Part shown: positions 56,012-64,000 of the stretch, piece after piece
Numbering within the stretch: position 1 is the first letter of the stretch
Layout: each line of letters opens with the position of its first letter
Source of the DNA: Algoriphagus sanaruensis
GTDB taxonomy: Bacteria; Bacteroidota; Bacteroidia; Cytophagales; Cyclobacteriaceae
Assembly: GCF_001593605.1 (NCBI RefSeq)
Contig: NZ_CP012836.1
Span: forward strand, 558,001 to 622,000
Direction of reading: 5' to 3'
DNA length: 64,000 nucleotides
The notes under the pieces: generated by a model
Told to the model about the DNA's origin: nothing
Database searches by the model: none
What the model saw: only the letters and a program-made list of their open reading frames with translations
Program-made: the position numbers and the translations under genes

Positions 56012-57877
56012 ATGTTTCCAAAATATGATGTAATTGTGGTAGGTGCAGGCCACGCTGGCTGTGAAGCAGCACATGCAGCTGCTCAAATGGGTTCAAAAGT
56101 TCTACTATGTACTATGAACATGAACACCATAGCACAAATGTCCTGTAATCCAGCAATGGGCGGAGTCGCTAAAGGACAAATAGTAAGAGAGATTGATGCC
56201 CTTGGGGGAATGTCTGGAATCATTTCAGACAAATCAATGATCCAATTTAGAATGCTAAATAGATCAAAAGGTCCTGCTATGTGGTCACCAAGAACTCAAA
56301 ACGACCGAATGAGATTTGCTGAAGAATGGAGATTAGCTTTAGAACAAACTCCAAACGTAGATTTTTGGCAAGAAATGATCACTGGTATCCTGGTCAAAGA
56401 CGGAAGAGTGAGAGGAGTTAGAACAGGAATCGGAATAGAAATTGAAAGCGAATCAGTAGTACTAACTAATGGAACGTTCTTAAATGGAATAATCCATATT
56501 GGCGAGAAGCAGTTTGGAGGAGGAAGAACAGGAGAATCTGCTGCAAAGGGAATTACCGAACAACTAGTGAGCTTGGGTTTTGAAGCAGGAAGAATGAAAA
56601 CCGGTACACCCCCTCGTGTAGACGGTAGAAGCCTTGATTATTCTAAAATGGAAGAACAATTTGGAGATGAACAACCAGAAAAGTTCTCATACCTAGATGA
56701 AACAAAGCCTCTGGAAACACAAAAAAGCTGTTGGATAACCTATACAAACAAAGAAGTACACAGCACATTAGAAACAGGTTTTGATCGTTCACCCATGTTT
56801 AATGGCCGAATACAGGGGTTAGGCCCTCGATATTGCCCCAGTATTGAAGACAAAATCAATCGATTTGCCGAACGAGAAAGACATCAAATATTTGTGGAAC
56901 CAGAAGGTTGGAATACGGTGGAAATCTATGTAAATGGATTCTCAACTTCTTTACCAGAAGATGTGCAATACAAGGCACTAAGACAAATTCCGGGTTTTGA
57001 ACAAGCAAAAATGTTCAGACCAGGTTACGCTATAGAATATGATTTCTTTCCACCGACACAACTTAAATTGACTCTTGAAACACAACAGATAGAGAATTTA
57101 TTTTTCGCCGGGCAGATCAATGGAACAACAGGATACGAAGAAGCTGCTTCACAAGGATTAATTGCAGGAATAAATGCAAGTCTAAAAGTTCAAGAAAAAG
57201 ATCCATTTATCTTGAAAAGATCGGATGCATATATCGGCGTTCTCATCGATGACCTTATTACAAAAGGTACAGAAGAGCCTTATCGAATGTTTACTTCAAG
57301 AGCAGAATTCCGTCTTTTGTTAAGACAGGATAATGCTGATTTGAGACTGACAGAATTAGGACATAAGATAGGACTTGCTACAGAGTCACGATTGCAAAAG
57401 ACATTAGAAAAGAAATCGGAGACCCATAAACTCATCAATGATTTGAGACAAAAGCGAATCAGTCCAGAGCAAATTAATGCTGGACTCGACCAAATTGGAA
57501 CAGCTCAAATCGCAGAAAAAATCTCATTAGAAAAACTTTTAAAGAGACCTCAAATAGGTATGGAAGAATTGAAAACACTAGATTCTGAAATAAAAACCTA
57601 TTTGGAGAAATATTCTAAGGAAGTTCTTGAACAAGCAGAAGTTCAGATAAAATATGACAGCTACATTGATAAGGAGCAGCAAATGGTAGAAAAACTTTCC
57701 AACATGGAAAATTTCAGAATACCTCAACAATTCGATTACCTCAATATAACTGCTTTATCAGCTGAAGGAAGACAGAAATTAAATAAGATTAAACCAGAGA
57801 CCTTGGGACAAGCCTCAAGAATAAGCGGTGTTTCACCAGCTGACTTATCGATTTTGACCGTCTATTTAGGAAGATAA
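56012..57877 (+). CDS. mnmG: tRNA uridine-34 carboxymethylaminomethyl enzyme MnmG
   Basis: A 621-residue FAD protein that with MnmE installs the cmnm5 group on U34 of certain tRNAs. The FAD-binding Rossmann motif is VVGAGHAGCEAA (about 7-18); catalytic Cys regions lie in SCNPAMGG and RYCPSIEDK; the C-terminal helical domain starts near residue 440 (TSRAEFRLLLRQDNADLRL). mnmG (gidA) lies next to the origin in many bacteria, in line with the parS and oriC candidates. Arg codons are mostly AGA, unlike many genes before 53 kb. Confidence 0.97.
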   Translation: MFPKYDVIVVGAGHAGCEAAHAAAQMGSKVLLCTMNMNTIAQMSCNPAMGGVAKGQIVREIDALGGMSGIISDKSMIQFRMLNRSKGPAMWSPRTQNDRMRFAEEWRLALEQTPNVDFWQEMITGILVKDGRVRGVRTGIGIEIESESVVLTNGTFLNGIIHIGEKQFGGGRTGESAAKGITEQLVSLGFEAGRMKTGTPPRVDGRSLDYSKMEEQFGDEQPEKFSYLDETKPLETQKSCWITYTNKEVHSTLETGFDRSPMFNGRIQGLGPRYCPSIEDKINRFAERERHQIFVEPEGWNTVEIYVNGFSTSLPEDVQYKALRQIPGFEQAKMFRPGYAIEYDFFPPTQLKLTLETQQIENLFFAGQINGTTGYEEAASQGLIAGINASLKVQEKDPFILKRSDAYIGVLIDDLITKGTEEPYRMFTSRAEFRLLLRQDNADLRLTELGHKIGLATESRLQKTLEKKSETHKLINDLRQKRISPEQINAGLDQIGTAQIAEKISLEKLLKRPQIGMEELKTLDSEIKTYLEKYSKEVLEQAEVQIKYDSYIDKEQQMVEKLSNMENFRIPQQFDYLNITALSAEGRQKLNKIKPETLGQASRISGVSPADLSILTVYLGR

Positions 57878-57878
57878 C

Positions 57879-58769
57879 ATGTCAGAAAGACTATTAAAAT
57901 GCCCACTCTGTAAAAGTGGGCATTTTCTTAACCATATGGAATTAAAGGATTACGCGGTAAGCCAAGAAAACTTTATCATTTGTAGATGCAATAGTTGTGA
58001 ACTCTTATTCACAAACCCAAGACCTACAGAAGAAGAGATTGTACCCTATTACGATTTTCCAGACTATTTTTCACATGATGATAAATCAAAAAATCTGACA
58101 CATTGGCTTTACAACCAAATCAGAAAAATTTCAATTCAGAAAAAGATACGATTAATTGAAGATTTAGCACCTATAGGAAGACTTCTAGACTATGGTTGCG
58201 GAACAGGGGAATTCTTACATGAAGCCAATCTGAATCAATGGAAAGTAGTGGGGATAGAACCAAATCCAAAAGCTAGAGAACAAGCTAATTTGAAGCTGGA
58301 TAAAAAGGTGTATTCGACCATAAATGAAATTAAAACGGATACTCAATTCAATGTAATTACTCTTTTTCATGTTTTAGAGCATATTCACCAATTAAGAAAA
58401 ACAATCAAACAATTAATAAAGCACTTAAAACCAAATGGTTATATCCTATTGGCTATTCCAAACCATGAGTCAGGAGACGCAAAAAATTATGGAAAATATT
58501 GGGCAGGATGGGACGTTCCACGGCACTTATACCATTTTAACTCTAAGAGTATGGAGGCCTTAGGAAAAGAATTTGATCTTTCATTAGAAGAAATAAGGCC
58601 GATGCCATTTGATGCCTTTTACGTTTCCCTACTTTCAGAAAAATATAAAGGAAATACATCATTTTTTGGTTCGTATACCAAAGGTTTGATTAATGGTCTG
58701 AAATCAAACTTAAGCACAGAAAGACCAGGAGACTATTCTAGCAACATTTATATATTCTCAAAAAAATGA
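57879..58769 (+). CDS. class I SAM methyltransferase with N-terminal zinc motif
   Basis: A 296-residue protein with an N-terminal CPLCKSG and CNSC pair, likely a zinc ribbon (residues 8-36), followed by a methyltransferase domain with motif I LDYGCGTGEFL (about 103-113), GIEPNPKA and VITLFHVLEHIHQL. It resembles SAM methyltransferases acting on small molecules or glycans; substrate unknown. It is 1 nt after mnmG and its stop overlaps the next start by 4 nt. Confidence 0.87.
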   Translation: MSERLLKCPLCKSGHFLNHMELKDYAVSQENFIICRCNSCELLFTNPRPTEEEIVPYYDFPDYFSHDDKSKNLTHWLYNQIRKISIQKKIRLIEDLAPIGRLLDYGCGTGEFLHEANLNQWKVVGIEPNPKAREQANLKLDKKVYSTINEIKTDTQFNVITLFHVLEHIHQLRKTIKQLIKHLKPNGYILLAIPNHESGDAKNYGKYWAGWDVPRHLYHFNSKSMEALGKEFDLSLEEIRPMPFDAFYVSLLSEKYKGNTSFFGSYTKGLINGLKSNLSTERPGDYSSNIYIFSKK

Positions 58770-60430
58770 ACTTGAAAAATCTAGTTTATTTTATTGCCAT
58801 AATTTTGATCATTTCCTCTTGTGCGAAACAAAGTACTCCCATGGGTGGACCTAGAGACGAAGATCCTCCACAACTAATAGAATCAAATCCAAAAGGTCAA
58901 TCTACAGAAGTAAAACCAGCCAGTATCGAATTGATTTTTGATGAATACATCAAATTGGACAATCCTACCAAAGGAATCGTAATTACTCCAAGAATTGATA
59001 AGGATAAAGTAACATTCACAGCTTTAAAAAATAAAGTGATTGTGGAGCTAGATCAAGAATTAGAAGATTCCACAACATACGTATTCAATTTCCAAAAATC
59101 AGTGATAGACATATCAGAGGAGAACCCTGCTGAGAACTTAAAACTCGTTTTTTCAACCGGAAAAACAATTGACAGTCTTTCTATATCAGGCAATATAAAT
59201 TACCTTTTTCAAGAAAAGAAAATAGATTATAACAACACCATAATTGGCGTTTATCCTCTCAGCGATACCACCAACTTATTTAACGAACAACCCTATTACT
59301 TGACAAGAGCAGACTCGGCAGGAAAATTCCAAGTAGGAAATATTAAAAATGGAAAGTATCGACTATATGCTTGGAACGATATCAATGGAAGCTTGAAAGC
59401 AGAAAATAAATCCGAGGAATATGACTTCCTGAATGATACCCTCACTATAGACCATAATATTGAAGGTATTCAATTTAACCTAGCAAAATCGGATTTAACT
59501 CCCATACGGATTCTTCGTTCAGGACCTTTTGGACAGAATTACGAAATTATTTTAAACAGAGATCCTGCTGAATTAAAAATTCAGAACGACGGATTAGGTC
59601 AAGAATATTTCTATACTATAGAAGATAAAAGGATACGACTATTCTCTAAATCAATCCAAACTGACAGCATTCCATTTCAACTTTCATTACTCGACTCAGT
59701 AGGATCACAAAAGGATAGCTTAATATTCGCAAAGTTCAATACATCTGAAAGGAAACCGGAAAAGGTTACACAATCTGTAAACTCCGGAAAAAGCTTTTAC
59801 AAGGACTTGGAAATAGAAATCAAGTTTAACAAACCCATCGTTGACATAAATACGGACTCACTTTATGTCCAATATGATTCAGCTGGAATAATTCCGATTG
59901 AAAAGAGCTTCATATCAATCTCAGACTCTTCCAAAAGAGATTTGATTAAAATAAACCTATCCTTACCTGACTCAATATCAAAAGAGATAATAACCTTAAA
60001 AGCGGCTGATTCGACTTTCCAAGATATAGAAGGACAATACAATTTAGAGCCAATAGCAGCTAACTACAGAAAGCTTAAAAGAGAAGGGTTAGCAGACGCA
60101 ATTAGTGGTAAGATTGAGGGCGCAGAACCTCCATTTATTGTTCAACTACTCGATCAAAAAAACCAATTAATTAAAGAATCATACATTGAAAAGAACCAAA
60201 ATTATTCCTTCAGCCTATTACAACCAGGGACTTTTATCATCAGAATAATAGAAGATACAAATGGCAATAAAAGATGGGATCCTTCAAATATTAATTCAAA
60301 TCGGAATGCTGAACGCGTCTTCTATTTCACTAACGAAGAAGGCAAAAAAGACATTATAATTAGAGGAGGATGGACACTTGAAGATCAAAATATTCAAGGA
60401 ATTGAGAAAACTGGTATAACAAACAAGTAA
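58766..60430 (+). CDS. Ig-like domain lipoprotein
   Basis: A 554-residue lipoprotein: the signal ends in ISSC (Cys at about 19), followed by MGGPRDEDPPQLIESNP, the usual start of SbsA-type Ig-like domain proteins of Bacteroidota. The Ig-like domain covers about 35-125; further beta-rich repeats follow, and a Cna/CarboxypepD-like stretch (DTNGNKRWDPSN, about 500-512) lies near the C-terminus. Outer-membrane or surface anchoring is likely. Last gene of the operon, before the oriC-like gap. Confidence 0.88.
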   Translation: MNLKNLVYFIAIILIISSCAKQSTPMGGPRDEDPPQLIESNPKGQSTEVKPASIELIFDEYIKLDNPTKGIVITPRIDKDKVTFTALKNKVIVELDQELEDSTTYVFNFQKSVIDISEENPAENLKLVFSTGKTIDSLSISGNINYLFQEKKIDYNNTIIGVYPLSDTTNLFNEQPYYLTRADSAGKFQVGNIKNGKYRLYAWNDINGSLKAENKSEEYDFLNDTLTIDHNIEGIQFNLAKSDLTPIRILRSGPFGQNYEIILNRDPAELKIQNDGLGQEYFYTIEDKRIRLFSKSIQTDSIPFQLSLLDSVGSQKDSLIFAKFNTSERKPEKVTQSVNSGKSFYKDLEIEIKFNKPIVDINTDSLYVQYDSAGIIPIEKSFISISDSSKRDLIKINLSLPDSISKEIITLKAADSTFQDIEGQYNLEPIAANYRKLKREGLADAISGKIEGAEPPFIVQLLDQKNQLIKESYIEKNQNYSFSLLQPGTFIIRIIEDTNGNKRWDPSNINSNRNAERVFYFTNEEGKKDIIIRGGWTLEDQNIQGIEKTGITNK

Positions 60431-60904
60431 AAAGATAGTGGACAAGTGATCTAATTAGTGTGGATAAAGAGGAAATAAGAATTAATAAAACCAAGAATAT
60501 CCACAAAAGACTAATTGAAAAATCAGAAACCGAGAGGAGCTGGGGAAAAGCCTCAACTAGTCCACAATCAGATTTTGAGAAATCAACAGATCAAAAGTTA
60601 ACACAGACGATGAAACGATAATCCACAGAAATGAATCATATCTACTAATTAATTGAAAATCATTGAATTAAATGTGGAAAAAAAGTTAATAACCAATTAA
60701 TTATAACCAATAAAGACCAACCAATTGTTAAGAGTCAAACCAATATGATCTTTTCCACAAATTCACATGCTTAATAACCTTAATAGATTTTTTATTTAAA
60801 TAAAATAATAGAATTATAGAGCTGTGAATTCTGTGGAAATCTTGATGTTGTGAATCCGTATAGGTTTTGGTAATATTAGAAAAGTAAACCCAAACCAAAA
60901 TACC
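60431..60904. other. oriC: candidate chromosomal replication origin (oriC)
   Basis: A 474-bp gene-free, AT-rich gap with many DnaA-box-like 9-mers. One perfect box TTATCCACA (minus, 60459-60467); single-mismatch boxes at 60497-60505 (ATATCCACA), 60619-60627 (TAATCCACA), 60673-60681 (minus, TTTTCCACA) and 60751-60759 (TTTTCCACA); two-mismatch boxes at 60558-60566 and 60832-60840. An almost pure A/T stretch at 60781-60818 could be the unwinding element. It lies 4.5 kb from the parS pair. Origin activity is inferred, not shown. Confidence 0.75.
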
Positions 60905-62653
60905 ATGGAACTCAATCGTCTGTTTGACCTGATTCCCTATCAGATTAAGAAGTACAATAAGGAAATTGCCTTAGGAAGAAAAGAAAACGGAGAATGGAAA
61001 ACTTATTCTTCCAATGACCTCAAGCGAATAGTTGATAACTTAAGCATAGGATTTTTAAGTTCCGGAATTTCTAAGGGAGATAAAGTAGCCATCATTTCCG
61101 AAAACAGACCTGAGTGGAATTTTATTGATCTTGCTCTGCAGCAAATAGGCGCTATATCAGTGCCGATGTATCCAACCATCACCTCAGATGATTATGCTTA
61201 CATTTTTGATCATGCAGAAGTCAAAATGATTTTTGTAGGCGACCTTACCATTTATCAAAAAGCAGCAGATGTAGCAAATGAGCGGAAAATTTTCTCTTTC
61301 GATCAACTGGATGGAGTTGAACATTGGACTGCCCTAGAGAATAAAGGAGAAAATGGTGATTTAGCTTCGCTTGAAGCAAGTAAATCCGAAGTTAAACCCA
61401 ATGATCTGTTTACAATAATTTATACCTCAGGTACTACCGGTAGACCCAAAGGTGTCATGCTTACTCATCATAACGTGCTATCCAACTTAATCTCGGTATC
61501 GCATATTATGTCTCCTCCTGAGGGAACCTCCAAGGTGTTAAGCTTTCTACCTCTTTGCCATATTTTTGAAAGAACTGCTTCATTCTGTTTTATTTACCTG
61601 GGTTATTCAGTTTACTATGCTGAAAACTTGGATAAAATCGGGGATAACCTCAAAGAAGTTCAGCCTCATGTATTCAATACAGTTCCTAGACTCTTAGAGA
61701 AGGTATATGATAAGATTGTGGCTAAGGGCTATGAATTGTCCGGCGTAAAAAAGAAACTCTTCTTCTGGGCTTTAAATTTGGGATTGAAATATGATCCGTC
61801 TACTTCAATGGGTTCATGGTATGATTTTCAACTTAAAATAGCCAATAAGCTAATTTTTTCGAAGTGGAGAGAAGCTCTAGGAGGGAATATCATGCAGATC
61901 AATTCGGGAGCTTCAGCTCTACAGCCTAGATTAGCTAGAGTATTTTGGGCTGCAGGAATCAAAGTATGTGAAGGATATGGACTAACTGAGACTTCACCAG
62001 TAATCACTGCATCAATCGGAACCTATGAAGAAATCCGAATTGGCTATGTAGGAAAGATTGTAAAAGATGTCCAAGTCAAAATCGCGGACGATGGAGAAAT
62101 CCTAGTCAAAGGTCCCAATGTAATGCAGGGATATTACAAAGACCCAGATATGACTTCAGAGGTGATCAAAAATGGCTGGTTTCATACAGGAGATATTGGT
62201 GAGCTTGATGGTCAATATCTTAAGATTACAGACCGTAAAAAGGAAATGTTTAAAACCTCTGGAGGGAAATACATTGCACCTCAAGTCATGGAAAATAAGT
62301 TTAAGGAATCCCTATTGATCGAGCAGCTTATCGTAGTAGGAGATGGTAAGAATTACCCAGCCGCATTGATTGTACCCAGCTTCGAAGGTCTAAGAGAATA
62401 CTGCAAGCGAAAGGATATTCCTTATACTACCGATCAGGAAATGGTTAAAAAACTTGAGATTCTAGAAAAATACCAATCTGAGTTAGATCATTACAACAAA
62501 TTTTTTGGGAAATGGGAACAGATCAAACGTTTCAAACTTCTTGATCAACCTTGGGGAATTGAAACAGGTGAACTGACACCTACCATGAAATTGAAGCGAA
62601 AAGTCATTACTCAAAAGTATCAAGATAAAATTGAATCGATTTATCAGGCTTAA
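60905..62653 (+). CDS. long-chain fatty acid-CoA ligase
   Basis: A 582-residue AMP-forming acyl-CoA synthetase of the FadD15-like group. ATP-binding YTSGTTGRPKGVMLTH (about 177-192), the EGYGLTETSPV (about 356-366), the FHTGDIG motif and KTSGGKYIAPQ of the hinge/C-terminal region are all present. It activates fatty acids with CoA and fits the beta-oxidation genes that follow at 62.9-64 kb. Confidence 0.95.
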   Translation: MELNRLFDLIPYQIKKYNKEIALGRKENGEWKTYSSNDLKRIVDNLSIGFLSSGISKGDKVAIISENRPEWNFIDLALQQIGAISVPMYPTITSDDYAYIFDHAEVKMIFVGDLTIYQKAADVANERKIFSFDQLDGVEHWTALENKGENGDLASLEASKSEVKPNDLFTIIYTSGTTGRPKGVMLTHHNVLSNLISVSHIMSPPEGTSKVLSFLPLCHIFERTASFCFIYLGYSVYYAENLDKIGDNLKEVQPHVFNTVPRLLEKVYDKIVAKGYELSGVKKKLFFWALNLGLKYDPSTSMGSWYDFQLKIANKLIFSKWREALGGNIMQINSGASALQPRLARVFWAAGIKVCEGYGLTETSPVITASIGTYEEIRIGYVGKIVKDVQVKIADDGEILVKGPNVMQGYYKDPDMTSEVIKNGWFHTGDIGELDGQYLKITDRKKEMFKTSGGKYIAPQVMENKFKESLLIEQLIVVGDGKNYPAALIVPSFEGLREYCKRKDIPYTTDQEMVKKLEILEKYQSELDHYNKFFGKWEQIKRFKLLDQPWGIETGELTPTMKLKRKVITQKYQDKIESIYQA

Positions 62654-62818
62654 TCTTCTGAATACTTGATATTTATAAAAATTTGAGAAAAATCAAACTT
62701 CAAAATTATTTATTGAGTTAAGTGTATTTGAATAGTAAAATTCTGTTTTTTCCTTAAATATCACTTTAATTCAATCTTATATTTTGAAAAAATCGAATTC
62801 ATCAATTAATAATTTGTG

Positions 62819-62857
62819 ATGCATGCATAACTATTGTTAAAAATAGTATGCATGCAT
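62819..62857. promoter_or_regulatory. inverted-repeat operator upstream of the MarR gene
   Basis: ATGCATGCAT at 62819-62828 and 62848-62857, each flanked inward by ACTATT/AATAGT sequence (with one extra A on the left), forms a 16-bp imperfect inverted repeat with a 6-bp centre. It lies about 50 bp upstream of the regulator's start and is a likely autoregulatory operator. Confidence 0.6.
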
Positions 62858-62907
62858 ACAAAATTTTTCTAACTTAGGTCTCTTTGAATTTTTACCCATT
62901 TGCAGAG

Positions 62908-63369
62908 ATGAAAAGAGAAGAGACGGTTGATTACCATATTAAAAGTGCCTGGCATGCTATCTCTCGCATGTACAATCAACAAGCGGCTGAGGAAGGATTT
63001 ACAACCGCAATAGGATTTGTACTGATTAATATTAATTCAAAAGAAGGAACCCCAGCTACTAAGATTGCTCCACTGATTGGATTGGAAACCAGGAGTCTTA
63101 CCCGAATGCTTAAGACCATGGAAGAAAAGGGATTAATCTACAAAAAGGCTGATCCCATAGATAAGCGATCCGTAAGGATTTTTTTAACTGAAGAAGGAAA
63201 GCAAAAAAAAGAACGCTCTATCAACACCATTATGGATTTTAATTTTCAAGTCCGAGAATTTGTTTCAGAAGAAGAGCTCCAATCCTTTTTTGGGGTGTTT
63301 GAAAAAATCCAACAAGTAATAGAAAGAATCAACGAAAACCATATCACAAAACCCTTATTTGAAATATAA
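62908..63369 (+). CDS. MarR family transcriptional regulator
   Basis: A 153-residue winged-helix regulator. Helix-turn-helix and wing (about 45-100) with the TPATKIAPLIGLETRSLTRMLKTMEEKGLIYKKADPIDKRSVRIFLTEEG segment of the MarR fold, including the DKRS wing tip. ATG at 62908 is preferred; an in-frame TTG at 62884 would add eight residues. It precedes a beta-oxidation gene and follows an acyl-CoA ligase, so it probably responds to acyl-CoA or fatty acids and controls these genes. Confidence 0.9.
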   Translation: MKREETVDYHIKSAWHAISRMYNQQAAEEGFTTAIGFVLININSKEGTPATKIAPLIGLETRSLTRMLKTMEEKGLIYKKADPIDKRSVRIFLTEEGKQKKERSINTIMDFNFQVREFVSEEELQSFFGVFEKIQQVIERINENHITKPLFEI

Positions 63370-63413
63370 ACCCAAACTCATTTTCAAATCTTAACTACCA
63401 AAAACTCAAAATA

Positions 63414-64000
63414 ATGAACAGAACCATCAAAAAAGTCGCCGTATTAGGTTCGGGCGTGATGGGCTCGAGAATAGCCTGTCATTTCGCGAATATCGGTGTT
63501 CAAGTACTTTTATTGGATATTGTTCCCTTTGAACTTACCGAGGATGAACAAAAAAAGGGATTGACAAAGGAGCATCCAGCTGTCAAAAATCGCATTGTCA
63601 CAGCTGCCTTGCAGAATACCCTTAAGTCTAATCCAAGTGCCATCTATGACAAATCATTTGCTTCCAGAATCACCACTGGAAATTTTGATGATGATCTGCC
63701 TAAGATCAAAGATTACGATTGGGTCATCGAAGTCGTGGTTGAGCGACTGGACATTAAGCAACAACTATTCGAAAAGGTAGAGAAGTACCGAAAACCCGGT
63801 ACCTTGATTACTTCCAACACTTCGGGTATTCCCATGCATTTAATGTGTGAAGGTAGATCTGAGAATTTCCAAGCTCACTTTGCAGGAACCCACTTTTTCA
63901 ATCCTCCTCGGTACTTGCGTCTTTTGGAAATCATCCCTGGACCTAAATCTAATCCAGAGATTATTGATTTCTTGATGGATTACGGAGACCGATATCTGGG
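63414..64000 (+). CDS. 3-hydroxyacyl-CoA dehydrogenase (FadB/FadJ-like), 5' part
   Basis: The first 195 residues of a gene that runs off the window. The N-terminus VAVLGSGVMGSRIACHFA (about 8-25) is the NAD-binding motif of 3-hydroxyacyl-CoA dehydrogenases; VVERLDIKQQLF and SNTSGIPM with HFFNPPRYLRLLEI are the usual following segments. It oxidises 3-hydroxyacyl-CoA in beta-oxidation. It lies 44 nt downstream of the MarR gene and is probably in its operon; the downstream thiolase or acyl-CoA dehydrogenase would be outside the window. Confidence 0.93.
   Translation, partial: MNRTIKKVAVLGSGVMGSRIACHFANIGVQVLLLDIVPFELTEDEQKKGLTKEHPAVKNRIVTAALQNTLKSNPSAIYDKSFASRITTGNFDDDLPKIKDYDWVIEVVVERLDIKQQLFEKVEKYRKPGTLITSNTSGIPMHLMCEGRSENFQAHFAGTHFFNPPRYLRLLEIIPGPKSNPEIIDFLMDYGDRYL

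Overview
The window looks like the chromosome of a Bacteroidota bacterium, most likely of order Cytophagales (Cyclobacteriaceae or Algoriphagus type). This is inferred from moderate to low GC, near absence of Shine-Dalgarno sequences, TAnnTTTG-type promoter boxes, a long SecA with a degenerate C-terminus, a Bacteroidota-type YbeY motif, a complete ebo cluster, and many lipoproteins and exported hydrolases. The genus is not proven. No CRISPR array, insertion sequence, prophage or rRNA was seen.

Layout. 0-8.2 kb: two tandem small membrane proteins; a minus-strand operon of a VOC protein, a PLP alpha-oxoamine-synthase-like enzyme and a class A beta-lactamase-like lipoprotein; a plus-strand patatin and methyltransferase pair; then a minus-strand pair of a GNAT acetyltransferase and an NRPS-like adenylation-carrier-thioesterase protein. 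This resembles a small uncharacterised biosynthetic locus. 8.4-10.6 kb: a TRIC-type channel, a YitT transporter and an HD hydrolase. 10.6-17.4 kb: a six-gene ebo cluster (eboA to eboF) on the minus strand, a family linked to export of specialised-metabolite precursors. 17.5-18.8 kb: a sugar O-acetyltransferase, an RDD protein and a small lipoprotein. 18.9-27.2 kb: exported hydrolases (M28 peptidase, phosphodiesterase, CE15-like esterase, S9 peptidase, class C serine hydrolase, metallophosphoesterase). 27.2-28.3 kb: nicotinamide riboside salvage (pnuC and a NadR-like kinase). 28.5-31.6 kb: uvrA and tRNA-Val. 31.9-39.5 kb: quinone oxidoreductase, two M20 peptidases, DsbD, a NarL-type regulator and an S1/P1 nuclease. 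39.5-44.3 kb: secA, a SPOR lipoprotein and dapF. 44.5-46.2 kb: an exported Mn-type superoxide dismutase, a MazG-like protein, tRNA-Leu and tRNA-Gly. 46.3-53.5 kb: a PAS-LuxR regulator, mutS, an rRNA/tRNA methylase, and a ComF to thioesterase gene string. 53.6-60.4 kb: a tight plus-strand operon of housekeeping genes (exonuclease III, RsbW-like, ybeY, mnmG, methyltransferase, Ig-like lipoprotein). 60.9-64 kb: acyl-CoA ligase, a MarR regulator and the start of a beta-oxidation 3-hydroxyacyl-CoA dehydrogenase.

The most striking non-coding features are two near-identical parS palindromes between ybeY and mnmG, and, 4.5 kb further on, a 474-bp AT-rich gap with a cluster of DnaA-box-like sequences that is a strong candidate for the replication origin. 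Together they suggest the window spans the chromosome's origin and partition region. Other notable items are the ebo cluster, the NRPS-like locus, a duplicated fragment of the tRNA-Val 5' end, and several long perfect inverted repeats next to promoters.
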